Origin: Enoplolaimus lenunculus
Lineage: Eukaryota; Nematoda; Enoplea; Enoplida; Thoracostomopsidae
Reading direction: 5' to 3'
Assembly: GCA_030248215.1 (NCBI GenBank)
Contig: JASANG010000245.1
Coordinates: 1-64,000, forward strand
DNA: 64,000 bases
In this document: piece by piece, positions 1 through 11,664 of the stretch
Layout: each line of letters begins with the position of its first letter
How positions within the stretch are numbered: the first letter of the stretch is position 1
The notes under the pieces: model-generated
What the model saw: the letters and a program-made list of their open reading frames with translations, nothing else
Database searches by the model: none
What the model was told of the DNA's origin: nothing
Translations under genes and position numbers: made by a program

Positions 1-386
1 TCTTCCGTTCAAGTTGCGTATTGCTCAAAAAATAGAAAGCATTTCATACATATTGGTGACGGGGGTGAAAATCTCACATAACCAAAACGGTTTAACTTCA
101 AGTCTCAGCGATTCCACCGTTTTTCTAAAGGTTGGGGAGTTGGAAAAAACGTTTTTGATTTCCACAAGCCGGTTTGCAAATTAATGTGGATGACGCATAA
201 CCTTGAAAATTTAAAATTGAAAAGCGATACGAAGAGCTACAGTAATATTTCCAAAACGAATAAACGTGGCGATATAATTTTTGACACTTTGGCCAATGTA
301 AACAACAGGGGTGGAATAGTATTTTAAGCATATTCCTCAGCATAAGCCCCTTAAAAACATCACCGATTTATTCGTCGTATAGAACA

Positions 387-552
387 GGCCCGTAGCCAGC
401 TCACCTTGTCAGGTAGGGCTTAAGAGTTTCAGAAATGACATTCAAGGGTTTTCAATCAGTTACCAGCAAGGGTTAAATCTTTTTAGGGTGGCCCAAATTT
501 TTCCAGGGGGGGGGGGGCTGAGCCCCCCTTGCCCCCCTTTTGGCTACGGACC
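387..552. mobile_element. Short inverted-repeat element (GGCCCGTAGCCA ends), left arm
   Basis: About 165 bp bounded by GGCCCGTAGCCA and TGGCTACGGACC, with a G/C homopolymer tract near one end. The same element sits at the homologous place in the other arm (14917-15084), so it inserted before the duplication. There is no coding capacity. Its edge coincides with the end of the Lys/Pro-rich exon. Confidence 0.7.
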
Positions 553-917
553 CACATAACGGAAGCAATACTTTAGGTTTTGCCAATATTGATTACGATT
601 ACACTCACAACACGGACCGTCGTGTTGTTTTCCATCGCTGAATGGGCCTTCAGCTGTTTTCGCTCTCGCTTCGTTGAGCTGTTCGGCGAGCCATTTTTTA
701 ATATGAGGAGGCAATTCGACAGCGTTCGCTTCTCGATTTTTTGACACCCGAGGGTTTGTTTCAGGTTGAGGCTTTGTTATTTTGGGTTTGACCGTTTTTC
801 GTTTTGGCATCACTGGCTTAACGGGGTTCCGGTTTGGTCGATTAGCTGTCACTTTAGGCACGTTTGACTGCTTAATGACTGTGTTACTGGTATGATCGGA
901 TTCATGCGATTCTTTGG
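552..917 (-). CDS. Lys/Pro-rich exon of a possible CAP-type gene, left copy
   Basis: A single exon open for 121 codons, preceded by the acceptor TTTTAAG at 917/918. The product begins with a basic Lys/Pro/Thr-rich stretch (KPKITKPQPETNP), then a short predicted helical part (LPPHIKKWLAEQLNEARAK), then a CCEC...C cluster. Its twin is 14552-14917 and the two differ at about ten residues. The frame closes just inside the adjoining MITE; a phase-1 donor (G|GTCCGT) lies exactly at the MITE edge. In the right copy the following exons encode a CAP domain in compatible phase. Whatever follows the left copy lies outside the window. I do not recognise the domain; it could also be an isolated terminal exon. 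Confidence 0.5.
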
Positions 918-989
918 CTTAAAATTGTAACATTGTATTTTGTTTCAAAATGTCGGCTATGATCAAATAGAAAGAAATAACACATGATA

Positions 990-1261
990 TTAACCCCTTC
1001 TCACATTGAGTTGCCTATAGGCAACTACAGCGCAGTATATATACGTTAAATAATATATATCGCACCGTGTTTAACAATTGCAACACGTATACATAGTTCT
1101 AAATCACCACAAGACGTGAGAGCCCCCTCGCGCTCGAGCGTCAAGCTCCTATAGCTGAGTGGTGATGGTATACGCCTCCCACTCCAGTCACTGGAGTTCG
1201 AATCCTTGCATAAACGTAGGTGTCAGGGGAAATAGAAAATATTCATGTGAGAAAGGGTTAA
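990..1261 (+). mobile_element. TTAA-flanked MITE with internal tRNA-like segment
   Basis: Starts TTAACCCCTTCTCACAT and ends ATGTGAGAAAGGGTTAA, giving inverted CCCyTTCTCACAT termini between TTAA target sites, which is the piggyBac pattern. Inside, TAGCTGAGTGGT (A-box-like) and GAGTTCGAATCC (B-box) outline a degenerate tRNA. Other copies lie at 4219, 4478, 10742, 11038, 14207, 31456 and 43620. Confidence 0.8.
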
Positions 1262-2010
1262 ATTTCATTCGCAAACCCAAGTTTGGTAATGTCATTTACA
1301 ATTAAAAAGGTTTTCAGTCCGGGAAAATGAAAAATTTAAACCTATGTACTAAAATTTGAAATACCTCACTTACGACTTATACGGGATTCACGTTACCAAT
1401 TGTACGCTTGGTACTTCTGTTATCACCTACCCATAGGATGATGTAGAAACAACCTGTATGAATAGTTGGTTTAGTCTTCGGTTTGTTACCCATATGGGTA
1501 CCTTGCCATTTTATACAATACTTGTAGCTAGCATATACGTTTTTGAAAGATATTTTGTAAAAAAGATTAAATCGGACTTGAAATATACAAATCACTGTAC
1601 TGAGACGTTTTAAAATGCAAGCTTAAAAATTTCATTATGTTTGCATTTATGCGGGCTATGAGTAGACATCTTGACTATACCCATACGGGTAGCTCAGTAT
1701 TTTGAAAATCTAGCTATGGGTAACGCTTTATTTTTTGTCGGTATCCATATGGGCAGCAAAAAAATTAGTGCGTACCATTATAGGCATATTGATAAAAGAG
1801 GTATCAAGCGCACAGTTGGTAACGTAAACCCTGCATAAATAAAGCAAGGCTTAAAGCTTTACAATATACCTACTGTTTGGCATCGGAACAACACCAAAGA
1901 ATACTCTGTATATACCGGTACATGCTCGCATTTATATTTAACCAAACAATAAACTTTGAAACTCATGTAACGCGGTGTCCTTAAACACTTTCAGAATAGT
2001 GCTTCAAGCC

Positions 2011-2650
2011 AGGGTTGTAATCTGCCCGGGCCAAGGCGGGCCCGGACCTACATTTTGGGCCCTCGGACCTAAGCGAACCGGGTCCGGACTGCCAGTATAA
2101 AATAAATCGCAGCAGTTTCCTATGCCAGACCCAAAGCCTTAATAGTGTTTATTATTTTTTTATTGGCCGTGTATATAGCGTGTATACACCTATGAGGACA
2201 TTTTCCAAGTCAAGTTTGAATTTTGGTAAGATATATGGGTTGGCCAAACTTCTGCAATTGGCTCAGAAACTGATTTCAGAATAATTTGTGGCATCAAAAA
2301 CCCATTAGACGTTATCTTCGGTTTCTTTCAAGAACCGCCGTAATGTATAATTACCCGGTCACTCATTGCGACAACTTACAGTTTGTTGGTAAATTCAATC
2401 CATTCGGAATTGTAATTGTTAATTTTTATCACTTTTATGTCAGAGGTCTCTCCCAGAGCCACCCCTCGGTACACACAAAACAGACACACACAAAACCTGG
2501 ACATTGGTCTAAAATTGTTTCCCTGTTAACGGGTTATGTTTATACCGTTTGTTTGATATTTTGTTTTGGGTTCCAGAAAATTTAAAATCTGTGGACCCAG
2601 GTCCATGCCGGCCGGTCCCCGGCCCTGAAAAACCGGGCCGGTTCCAACCA
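2011..2650. mobile_element. hAT-like non-autonomous element, left arm
   Basis: The ends CAGGGTTG... and ...CCAACCAT are loosely inverted, with GC-rich subterminal GGGCCCGG-type motifs. Near-identical 8-bp flanks (GCTTCAAG and GCTTCAAC) look like a target duplication, which fits hAT. The mirror copy is 12852-13489. A 99-codon open frame inside it matches nothing I know. Confidence 0.55.
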
Positions 2651-2813
2651 TGCTTCAACCGTCGCTGAGACTACATCAGACAAGAGCAATGGTGTATCCA
2701 AAAATTTGCGATAAGCACGATACTGAAAAAACGTGAGTGTCTGAGCGAGCGAAGCGAACAAGAAGCCAAACGCAATTTTAGTATTAAACCCTAATACAGA
2801 ATTTTGGTTTTGG

Positions 2814-3816
2814 TCATAATTCGGTGCCCAAAGCCTGGTCGGACAACCTTGGATCCGCCAACGAACAAGAGCATGTGAAATGTCTGTCGGAGTATAACCA
2901 AGACTTGCCAAAGACGGCGGTGGACAGCACCGGACCGCAATAGATTTCGTTCAGAGATATGAGCAACTCTCCGGCAACACAGAATGTACTCAGTTGCATA
3001 CTCTTGTCTAAAATTCGTCTTTGATGCGACTTAAACGTACCGATTTTTTGCTCACAGTAATCGCTAGCAATCGTACAACAACTGGCTCTCTTCGCAACGG
3101 ATTTATAGTCTAACGTACATTGAGCCGAGGCACCAAAAGATTTACATTGTCGTTCAAACAATACACAAATACTACCAGGCAGTACAACTTTTGGTTGCTG
3201 TTTAGATTTAGGCTTAGGAGTGGTTGTAGTTGTTGTCAGTCTCACAGTTGGTCTTTGCAGGTTTCTAGTCGGTGATATTTGTGGCCGTTTTGGCGTAGCT
3301 GTCGTTGTCGTTGGTCGTCGCTTGGAATTAGCGAAACCGTTTGGCCGAAATTTTTGCGAAGCTTCATTTTCGGTCGTTTTGCGGCTGGACGCTGGACGAA
3401 TGGTTGATCGAACTCGTGGTCGTTTGGTGGTTGGCCGTGATTTAACTTGAGGCTTTTTTGTTGTATTTTTACGTCTGATTTCGACTGAATGCGTTGGTTT
3501 TGTCTTTGTTGATTTTTGCTGTTTTATCGTCGTGGAGTTGAAGCGATTTTGTTGAATCGACGATTTAGTACGATTTGATGCATCGTTTGACGACACAGAA
3601 GGGTGCGATGGTGCTGGAAGCGAATTGTATCCGAGCTCATCGCAAAGTTTGACAAATTTATCACACCATGCTGGCCGAGTTGCTGATCGAACAAGCCGGG
3701 TGATGCGTTGGTCTGGATGACTCAGGGAGTGTACAGGATAAGTTTGAGAATATACCGGTCTATGACATTCACCTATGGTCGTGAACACGATTGCTGATAG
3801 GGCAATTGAACAGAAC
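2814..3816 (-). CDS. Secreted Thr/Lys/Pro-rich protein with Cys-rich C-terminus, left copy
   Basis: The exon begins after the acceptor ATTTTATAG at 3817/3818 and reads a hydrophobic segment (FCSIALSAIVFTTIG) typical of a signal peptide; the initiating Met must come from an unseen upstream exon. A short Cys-containing N-terminal part (PAWCDKFVKLCDELG) follows. Next is about 140 residues of basic, Thr/Ser/Pro/Lys-rich, mucin-like sequence, then a C-terminal region with about a dozen cysteines (ICVLFERQC, ASCCTIASDYC, HFTCSC). It ends at TGA 2814-2816. The copy at 11665-12688 is about 98% identical in protein over the first 270 residues. The left copy is open through to the TGA. I do not recognise the domain; an extracellular matrix or cuticle-surface protein is a guess. 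Confidence 0.65.
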
Positions 3817-4218
3817 CTATAAAATGTAGCATAGAATAAATTAATGATAACGGATAGAAAAAGTCAAAATTAGTACAAGTTTAAAATTTTAAAATTTTAA
3901 ACTGTAGATTTATCAAACTGGACCGGACAAAAATTGGTCAAACTGTTGAATGAGTTGATTTGTTCAATAATCTTATGACCTTCGAACACCAGTTAAACAA
4001 AAAAATTACGGATATTGAACACAACCTGGTACAAAAAAACAACGAATAATTGTGAAAAATATTAATTTCAACATTCGTGGTGTATTAATTTTCTAGTAAA
4101 CGTCGTAATGGCTGTGTTTCTGTAACCCTACTTAAGTATAGCATATACTAAAGTATCTTCCAAGCAATTATTTTGCGAATTTATCGGTTCTGTACTAGAG
4201 ACTAACAGTAGAGATATA

Positions 4219-4453
4219 TTGGTAACCCCGTCTCACATAGAGTTGCCTATGGGCATCTCAGCGTAGTGTATATACGGTATATCGCACAGTGTTTAACAAA
4301 TGCAACACGTATACATAGTGCTAAAATTAATACCACAAGACGTGAGCTGAGTGATGATGGCAAACTCCTTCCACTCCAGATACTGGAGTTCGAATCCTAG
4401 CATAAAAGTAGGTCTCAGGGGAAATAGAAAATATTCATGTGAGAAAGGGTTAA
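4219..4453 (+). mobile_element. Diverged TTAA-type MITE copy
   Basis: Same family as 990-1261 with an internal deletion that removes part of the tRNA-like segment. The 3' end GAGAAAGGGTTAA is intact and the 5' end is eroded. The mirror copy is 11038-11270. Confidence 0.7.
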
Positions 4454-4477
4454 ACGAAAAATTTTCAGTTTACTATC

Positions 4478-4748
4478 TATAACCCCTTCTCACATTGAGT
4501 TGCCTATAGGCAACTTAGCGCAGTGTACATACCTTAAGTAATATATATCGCACCGTGTTTAACAATTGCAACACGTATACATAGTACTAAATCACCACAA
4601 GACGTGAGAGCCTTCTCGGGCTCGAGCGTCAAGCTCCTATAGGTGAGTGGTGATGGTATACGCCTCCCATTCCAGTCACTGGAGTTCGAATCCTAGCATA
4701 AAAGTAGGTCTCAGATGAAATAGAAAATATTCATGTGATAAAGGGTTA
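4478..4748 (+). mobile_element. TTAA-type MITE copy with tRNA-like segment
   Basis: A full-length copy of the 990-1261 family, only about 25 bp after the previous one. The mirror copy is 10742-11012. Confidence 0.78.
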
Positions 4749-4993
4749 AGTTTACTTTATTTCAGATTATCGCCTCGACATGGTATACCTCCTTTAAGCA
4801 CCTATTATAACATTCTACTCCTGACGCTATTCCAACTTTGGCATCACTTAAGGATAACTGAGGTGGTAAATAATCTCGCAACCATTGACGTCTTAAAGTT
4901 GTCAACATCAGCATACTGGATATTTACGTTTTCTTCATTTGCTTGTATCAAATAAGGTTTGGTAGCAACTTTTCATGTCGGTTCAACGATAGT

Positions 4994-5434
4994 TCTGTGG
5001 TGACTCGAATAAGATGGGCGTAATAAGAGTGGGGTACCCATTTTGAGTTCCAATCAATAGGAGTTCGTATTTCTAATAAGAGTCCGTAAGCGGATAGAGT
5101 CCTTAAACCCTAATTAGAGTCCATAAATGTCAACTATCCCTAATTGCAGTGCATAAATGACTCCAGAGCCAAATAAAGTTGAGCTCAAAACTTTAAAGCA
5201 TACTGATGTTTTGAAAGTACATTCCTAAGTATAACCTTGTGTTATCGCTCAAACTTTTGATGCAAGGCAAAAAACGTTTCATTCAACGAATAGTTGCAAT
5301 ACCGGATACCTCAGTAATGAAGAGAGGTGAAGGGTGGGTTAAAAATAAACAGCAGTCCGTAAGCGAATAGCACGGCGGTACCCTCTGGAGAGGTCAAATA
5401 ATATATAAATCCTTCCGTCTTATTCGGGTCACTA
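4994..5434. mobile_element. Inverted-repeat element with GTGACCCGAATAAGA ends, left arm
   Basis: About 440 bp bounded by TGACTCGAATAAGA and TCTTATTCGGGTCA. It contains many short AGTCCGTA/TAATTAGAGTCC units and the motif ATTTTGAGTTCCAATCAAT. Relatives are at 10056, 18111, 26087 and 44839. There is no open frame of note. Confidence 0.7.
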
Positions 5435-5449
5435 AAGCCACAAGGACCA

Positions 5450-6290
5450 AGGTCATTGGCTAGAAATTTACATCAGACTTGCAGGTAACTTTATTTCGTA
5501 ACGCCTGTAAATAGATGTCATATTATGGTGTTGGTGGCACCTGGTTCTTTCTTTGTTAACTAAATTATTTTGTTTTGTTTTTAGTAATCGTTGGAGGACT
5601 GAAATTTTTTCTTCAGCAAAACAAAAACGTCCATCTGTGTTGAATTTTCTAAATTTTAGATAACAAATTATATATCTTTTTTGCCTTTTGTTTTTTGGGT
5701 GTTGCTTCCGCCATCGTGGTTGTTATACTAATTTACAGTTGCTGTATTTTTTTGTTCGTCCCGCTTGGTAGGTTTTACTGGCTAGTTTTGTCGGGCGGAT
5801 CGGATAAATTTTTCCGTCGGACCGGATCGTAAAGGAATAAAGTTTAGTAATACTGAAAAAGTTAACGATGAAGGTGTATTCTTCTCTTTTTGTTGCGTAT
5901 GCATGTTTCTTTCCTGCCAATAGCGTCAACTAGGATATTTACTAAGAAAAACCCCAGATCTGCGAGACGATACAAAACAAAAAAGCAGATCTACTTAGAT
6001 AGTGTAAAGTTAATCGTCAAAATGCGACGGCAATATCAACAACTTGATACAAAAAACAGGCCCTGAGCCAAAAATCTCTATGCGCTCAATTAGTCAAACA
6101 AACTGTTACAGTTATTATGCGTCCACTGCGCTGTCTCGTATCTGCTGCCGCACTAATTGCTGTGTGCTTGCGCTCGTTTGAAATTCAGTTGGCAAGTATG
6201 GTTTATCTTGACTAAGACATCATGCATTAATTAGAAAATGTAAAGGATGGTCTTCGCATTTGCCGCCAATTTGCTTCTATGTCTTATCAG
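5450..6290. other. Arm sequence without recognisable gene
   Basis: Unannotated left-arm DNA, matched in inverted orientation by about 9160-10040. A 68-codon minus-strand frame at 5723-5929 is not kept as a frame in the other arm (9595-9816 reads differently), so I see no gene. Confidence 0.6.
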
Positions 6291-6850
6291 ATCTTGTCCC
6301 AATGCATTCTTCTAATTAACAAGAAATTGCATTATTTCTAATACAAAAAAATTGCATTCTTCCAGACGAAAAATTAGTATTCTTCATAGCAAATTATTAT
6401 TCTTCTAATTAAGAAAAACACTTCTCTCAATCAAAAAATAAGCATTATTGCATATACAAAAATGCTTCTTCCATACAAAAAATTATTAATTACTATAAGA
6501 AAACACTTCTCTCAACAAAAAATGCCTTTTCATATACAAAATGCTTCTTCCAAAACAAAAAATTAATATTCTTCTAATAAGAAAAAACCGCTTCTCTATA
6601 TCAAAATAAGCATTATTGCATATACAAAATGCTTCTTCCATACAAAAAATTATTAATTCTTCTAATTAAGAAAAAACACTTCTCTCATCAAAAATAAACA
6701 ATTATTGCATATCGATTGCTTCTTCCAAAACAAAAAATTAATATTCTTCTAATTAGACCGCAGTTACTTTAATAATCAAAAAATTATGCATTATTTGCAT
6801 ATACAAAATTGCTTCTTCCATACAAAAATTATTTTCTTCTATTAGAAAAA
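6290..6850. repeat. AT-rich array at inner end of left arm
   Basis: Imperfect units of about 110 bp built from CTTCTAATTAAGAAAA, CTCTCAATCAAAAAATAAG and GCATATACAAAATGCTTC. They are the reverse complement of the right-arm array at 7590-9040 but shorter (about five units) and more decayed. Confidence 0.8.
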
Positions 6851-7589
6851 AACAGCAGTTGATGTTTGGGGTGTAAATTTTACCAAATTTGCAAAATGCA
6901 AACAATGACAATTATAATATATTTAATGAAATTTTGGTGTTCTAGTGTAAATGACAGTTGTAAAAATTTTGCTTTCAACAATACGGGAGACGTTATATTT
7001 TCATAATCATAAGTCGAACTATGTGACGTAACCAACTTCACTAAACAAGGAACATCAAAAATCAGGGAAGTAATGCGTGATGCCACTGTTAGGAAAGCCA
7101 AAAATTATCTCAGCTCAACGCTAAGCTTGATCTTCAATTTTATGCAGCTCTCACGACTTGTGGAGATTTTGCAATGCAAATTCTGATAACTTGCGATACA
7201 TGCGCATTGCGTACTAGCAAATACACGCACCGACAGTAACGTGTGCCGTGTAGCCGAGAATTTAGATATATGTTGCCCCAGCGGCGGATTCAGAAATTTC
7301 TGACAGATGCGGGCTGGCAAAAGTTATGAAACTCAATTTTAACTGTGAGTAATATATGTGTCAATTTTCTGAGGGAGAAAATTGTATGGTCGGGGACCTT
7401 AGCATTTTATAACAAATAACTATCTGACGGGGGGCGGGCGTGCGCCAACCTCCACCCCTCGTTTGGAGCCGCTAGTGGGTCTGCTGGAATATGGTTGGAT
7501 CGCAATTTTGTTCTTATTTTGATAATGTAGACTTAAAAGTTTAAAACGACTCTTCGATTCGGCGCTGTTTGATATTCACGCAAAAGACA
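6851..7589. other. Unique core between the two arms
   Basis: About 740 bp with no counterpart in either arm. Two short minus-strand frames (6880-7101 and 7105-7320) show no recognisable domain. I see no gene or transposon end here. It is the loop of the inverted duplication. Confidence 0.6.
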
Positions 7590-9040
7590 GTGGAAGTAAT
7601 TACTAATTTTTTGTTTATTGGAAGTAATTGCTAATTTTTTTGTATATTGCAAATAATTGCTATTAATTTTTTGATTATTGAGAGTAATTGCTGTTTTTTC
7701 TTAATTAGAAGTAATTAATAATTTTTTGTTTATTGGAAGTAATTGCTAATTTTTTTGTATATTGCAAATAATTGCTATTAATTTTTTGATTATTGAGAGT
7801 AATTGCTGTTTTTTCTTAATTAGAAGTAATTAATAATTTTTTGTTTATTGGAAGTAATTGCTAATTTTTTTGTATATTGCAAATAATTGCTATTAATTTT
7901 TTGATTATTGAGAGTAATTGCTGTTTTTTCTTAATTAGAAGTAATTAATAATTTTTTGTTTATTGGAAGTAATTGCTAATTTTTTGTATATTGCAAATAA
8001 TTGCTATTAATTTTTTGATTATTTAGAGTAATTGCGGTTTTTTTCTTAATTAGAAGTAATTAATAATTTTTTGTTTATTGGAAGTAATTGCTAATTTTTT
8101 GTTTATTGGAAGTAATTGCTAATTTTTTGTTTATTGGAAGTAATTGCTAATTTTTTGTATATTGCAAATAATTGCTATTAATTTTTTGATTATTGAGAGT
8201 AATTGCTGTTTTTTTCTTAATTAGAAGTAATTAATAATTTTTTGTTTATTCGAAGTAATTGCTAATTTTTTGTATATTGCAAATAATTGCTATTAATTGT
8301 TTGATTATTGAGAGTAATTGCTGTTTTTTTCTTAATTAGAAGTAATTAATAATTTTTTGTTTATTGGAAGTAATTGCTAATTTTTTGTATATTGCAAATA
8401 ATTGCTATTAATTTTTTGATTATTTAGAGTAATTGCGGTTTTTTTCTTAATTAGAAGTAATTACTAATTTTTTGTTTATTGGAAGTAATTGCTAATTTTT
8501 TGTATATTGCAAATAATTGTTATTATTTTTTTGATTATTGAGAGTAATTGCTGTTTTTTTCTTAATTAGAAGTAATTAATAATTTTTTGTTTATTGGAAG
8601 TAATTGCTAATTTTTTGTATATTGCAAATAATTGCTATTAATTTTTTGATTATTTAGAGTAATTGCGGTTTTTTTCTTAATTAGAAGTAATTACTAATTT
8701 TTTGTTTATTGGAAGTAATTGCTAATTTTTTGTATATTGCAAATAATTGTTATTATTTTTTTGATTATTGAGAGTAATTGCTGTTTTTTCTTAATTAGAA
8801 GTAATTAATAATTTTTTGTTTATTGGAAGTAATTGCTAATTTTTTGTATATTGCAAATAATTGCTATTAATTTTTTGATTATTGAGAGTAATTGCTGTTT
8901 TTTCTTAATTAGAAGTAATTAATAATTTTTTGCTTATTGAAAGTAATAACTAATTTTTTGTTTATTGGAAGTAATTGCAATTTTTTTGTTTATTAGAAAT
9001 AATTGCTAATTTCTTGTTAATTAGAAGTAATTGCTAATTT
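7590..9040. repeat. ~115-bp AT-rich tandem array at inner end of right arm
   Basis: About twelve units of roughly 115-118 bp. Each contains GAAGTAATTGCTAATTTTTTG, a GTATATTGCAAATAATTGC block, TTTTTTGATTATTGAGAGT and CTTAATTAGAAGTAATTA. Units themselves contain shorter self-similar blocks (GTAATTGCTAATTTTTTG), so the array is nested. It is the expanded inverted partner of 6290-6850. Confidence 0.9.
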
Positions 9041-10055
9041 TTGGGTACAAGTTATCTGTTAATTAAAGTACGATAGAAGCTAAAACTTGTGTCTGGTCTA
9101 AAATGTCGAAGTACTCAATCACTATTAACATTTTCATAATTAAATTTGACATTGATGTCTTTAGTTTTTCTAGAGTCACAACTGCCAAACTGTAAATTTT
9201 CATTAACGAGCGCAAGCATCTACAGCAATTTAGTTTTGCTTGGCAGTCAGTTTATACTGTAGACAGCGCAGTTTTGGATCTGCTTTACATAATAACTGTA
9301 ACAGTTTTGTTTTGACTAATTTGACTGTCGCAATTAAGTAGTATTTTTTGGCTCAGGGCCTGTTTTTTGTATTTTACAAGTTTGTTTTGATATTTTTGCC
9401 GGAATTCTGATTTTTCGGTTATGAGTTTTTAACATGATTGAAGTTAGATTCTGCTTATTTCGTTTTGTATCGTTCATTCGCAGTTATTCTGTGGGTTTTT
9501 TCTTAGTAAAATATTCCGAGTTGTTACGTGTATTCTGCCAGGTAATAGAAACATGCATACTGCAACAAAAGTTAGAAGTAATACACCTTCATCGTTAACT
9601 TTTTAATAGTATTACTAAAACTTTATTCCGATTACGATTCCGGTTCCGACGGAAAAATTTTATTCCGATTCCGCTTCCGACAAAATCTAGTTCCAGTTGG
9701 AACCCTACCAAGCGGGTACGAACTAAAAAAATACAGCAACTGTTTAAATTAGTATAACAACCACGATGGCTGTGTAGCATACATTTTCCCAAAAATACAA
9801 AAGTGTTCAAAAACATGTATATATAATTTGTTATCTAAAATTTAGAAAATTCAACACAGATGGACGTTTTTGTTTTGCTGGAGCAAAATTTCAGTCCTGC
9901 AACGATTTCTAAAAACAAAACAAAATAATTTAGTTAACGAAAAGAACCAGTGTGCCACGAACACCATAATATGACATCTATTTACAGGCGTTACGAAATA
10001 AAGTTACCTGCAAGTCTGATGTAAGTTTCTAGCCAATGACCTTGGTCCTTGTGGC
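9041..10055. other. Right-arm sequence without recognisable gene
   Basis: Mirror of about 5440-6290. It includes a run of ATTCCGATTACGATTCCGGTT-like triplet-rich sequence at about 9620-9680. I see no coding exon. Confidence 0.55.
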
Positions 10056-10496
10056 TTTAGTGACCCGAATAAGACGGAAGGACTGATATTTATTTGACCT
10101 CTCCAGAGGGTACCGCCGTGCTATTCGCTTACGGACTGCTGTTTATTTTTAACCCACCCTTCACCTCTCTTCATTACTGAGGTATCCGGTATTGCAACTA
10201 TTCGTTGAATGAAACGTTTTTTGCCTTGCATCAAAAGTTTGAGCGATAACACAAGGTTATACTTAGGAATGTACTTTCAAAACATCAGTATGCTTTAAAG
10301 TTTTGAGCTCAACTTTATTTGGCTCTGGAGTCATTTATGCACTGCAATTAGGGATAGTTGACATTTATGGACTCTAATTAGGGTTTAAGGACTCTATCCG
10401 CTTACGGACTCTTATTAGAAATACGAACTCCTATTGATTGGAACTCAAAATGGGTACCCCACTCTTATTACGCCCATCTTATTCGGGTCACCAGAG
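10056..10496. mobile_element. Inverted-repeat element with GTGACCCGAATAAGA ends, right arm
   Basis: Mirror of 4994-5434, bounded by TAGTGACCCGAATAAGA and TCTTATTCGGGTCA. Confidence 0.7.
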
Positions 10497-10741
10497 AACT
10501 ATCGTTGAACCAACATGAAAAGTTGCTACCAAACCTTATTTGATACAAGCAAATGGAGAAAACGTAAATATCCAGTATGCTGATGTTGACAACTTTAAGA
10601 CGTCAATGGTTGCGAGATTATTTACCACCTCAGTTATCCTTAAGTGATGCCAAAGTTGGAATAGCGTCAGGAGTAGAATGTTATAATAGGTGCTTAAAGG
10701 AGGTATACCATGTCGAGGCGATAATCTGAAATAGGGTAAAC

Positions 10742-11012
10742 TTAACCCTTTATCACATGAATATTTTCTATTTCATCTGAGACCTACTTTTATGCTAGGA
10801 TTCGAACTCCAGTGACTGGAGTGGGAGGCGTATACCATCACCACTCAGCTATAGGAGCTTGACGCTCGAGCCCGAGGGGGCTCTCACGTCTTGTAGTGAT
10901 TTAGTACTATGAATACGTGTTGCAATTGTTAAACACGGTGCGATATATATTACTTAAGGTATGTACACTGCGCTAAGTTGCCTATAGGCAACTCAATGTG
11001 AGAAGGGGTTAT
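10742..11012 (-). mobile_element. TTAA-type MITE copy with tRNA-like segment
   Basis: Mirror of 4478-4748; the B-box GGATTCGAACTCC is seen in reverse. Flanks are TTAA and a decayed TTAT. Confidence 0.78.
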
Positions 11013-11037
11013 AGATAGTAAACTGAAAATTTTTCGT

Positions 11038-11270
11038 TTAACCCTTTCTCACATGAATATTTTCTATTTCCCCTGAGACCTACTTTTATGCTAGGATTCG
11101 AACTCCAGTATCTGGAGTGGAAGGAGTTTGCCATCACCACTCAGCTCACGTCTTGTGGTATTAATTTTTAGTACTATGTATACGTGTTGCATTTGTTAAA
11201 CACTGTGCGATATACCGCATATACACTACGCTGAGTTGCCTATAGGCAACTCTATGTGAGAAGGGGTTAA
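11038..11270 (-). mobile_element. TTAA-type MITE copy, internally deleted
   Basis: Mirror of 4219-4453, here with both TTAA flanks intact. Confidence 0.75.
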
Positions 11271-11664
11271 CAATATATCTCTACAGTAAGTCACTAGTAC
11301 AGAACCGAAAAATTCGCAAAATAATTGCTTTTAAAATACTTAAGTAGGGTTACAGAAACACAGCCATTACGACGTTTACTAGAAAATTAATACACCACGA
11401 ATGTTGATATTAATATTTTTTTTTCACAATTATTCGTTGTTTTTTTTTGTACCAGGTTGTGTTCAATATCCGTAATTTTTTTGTTTAACTGGTGTTCGAA
11501 GGTCATAAGATTATTGAACAAATCAACTCATTCAACAGTTTGACCAATTTTTGTCCGGTCCAGTTTGATAAATCTACAGTTTAAAATTTTAAAATTTTAA
11601 ACTTGTACTAATTTTGACTTTTTCTATCCATTTCCATTTATTTATTCTATGCTACATTTTATAG

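Larger units (their letters stand above)
1..6850. repeat. Left arm of a ~15 kb inverted duplication
   Basis: The reverse complement of this stretch matches 7590-15441 almost continuously. Matching landmarks include the MITE at 387-552 (14917-15084), the exon at 552-917 (14552-14917), the TTAA elements at 990, 4219 and 4478, the coding exon at 2814-3816 (11665-12688) and the element at 4994-5434 (10056-10496). The arms differ by scattered substitutions and small indels, roughly a few percent by eye, so this is an old duplication and not a simple assembly fold-back. Homology is still visible near base 20, so the arm may continue left of the window. Confidence 0.93.

Noticed and set aside
2286-2585. 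99-codon frame conserved in both arms
   Set aside because: It lies inside a hAT-like non-autonomous element with no recognisable domain; its conservation follows from the duplication.
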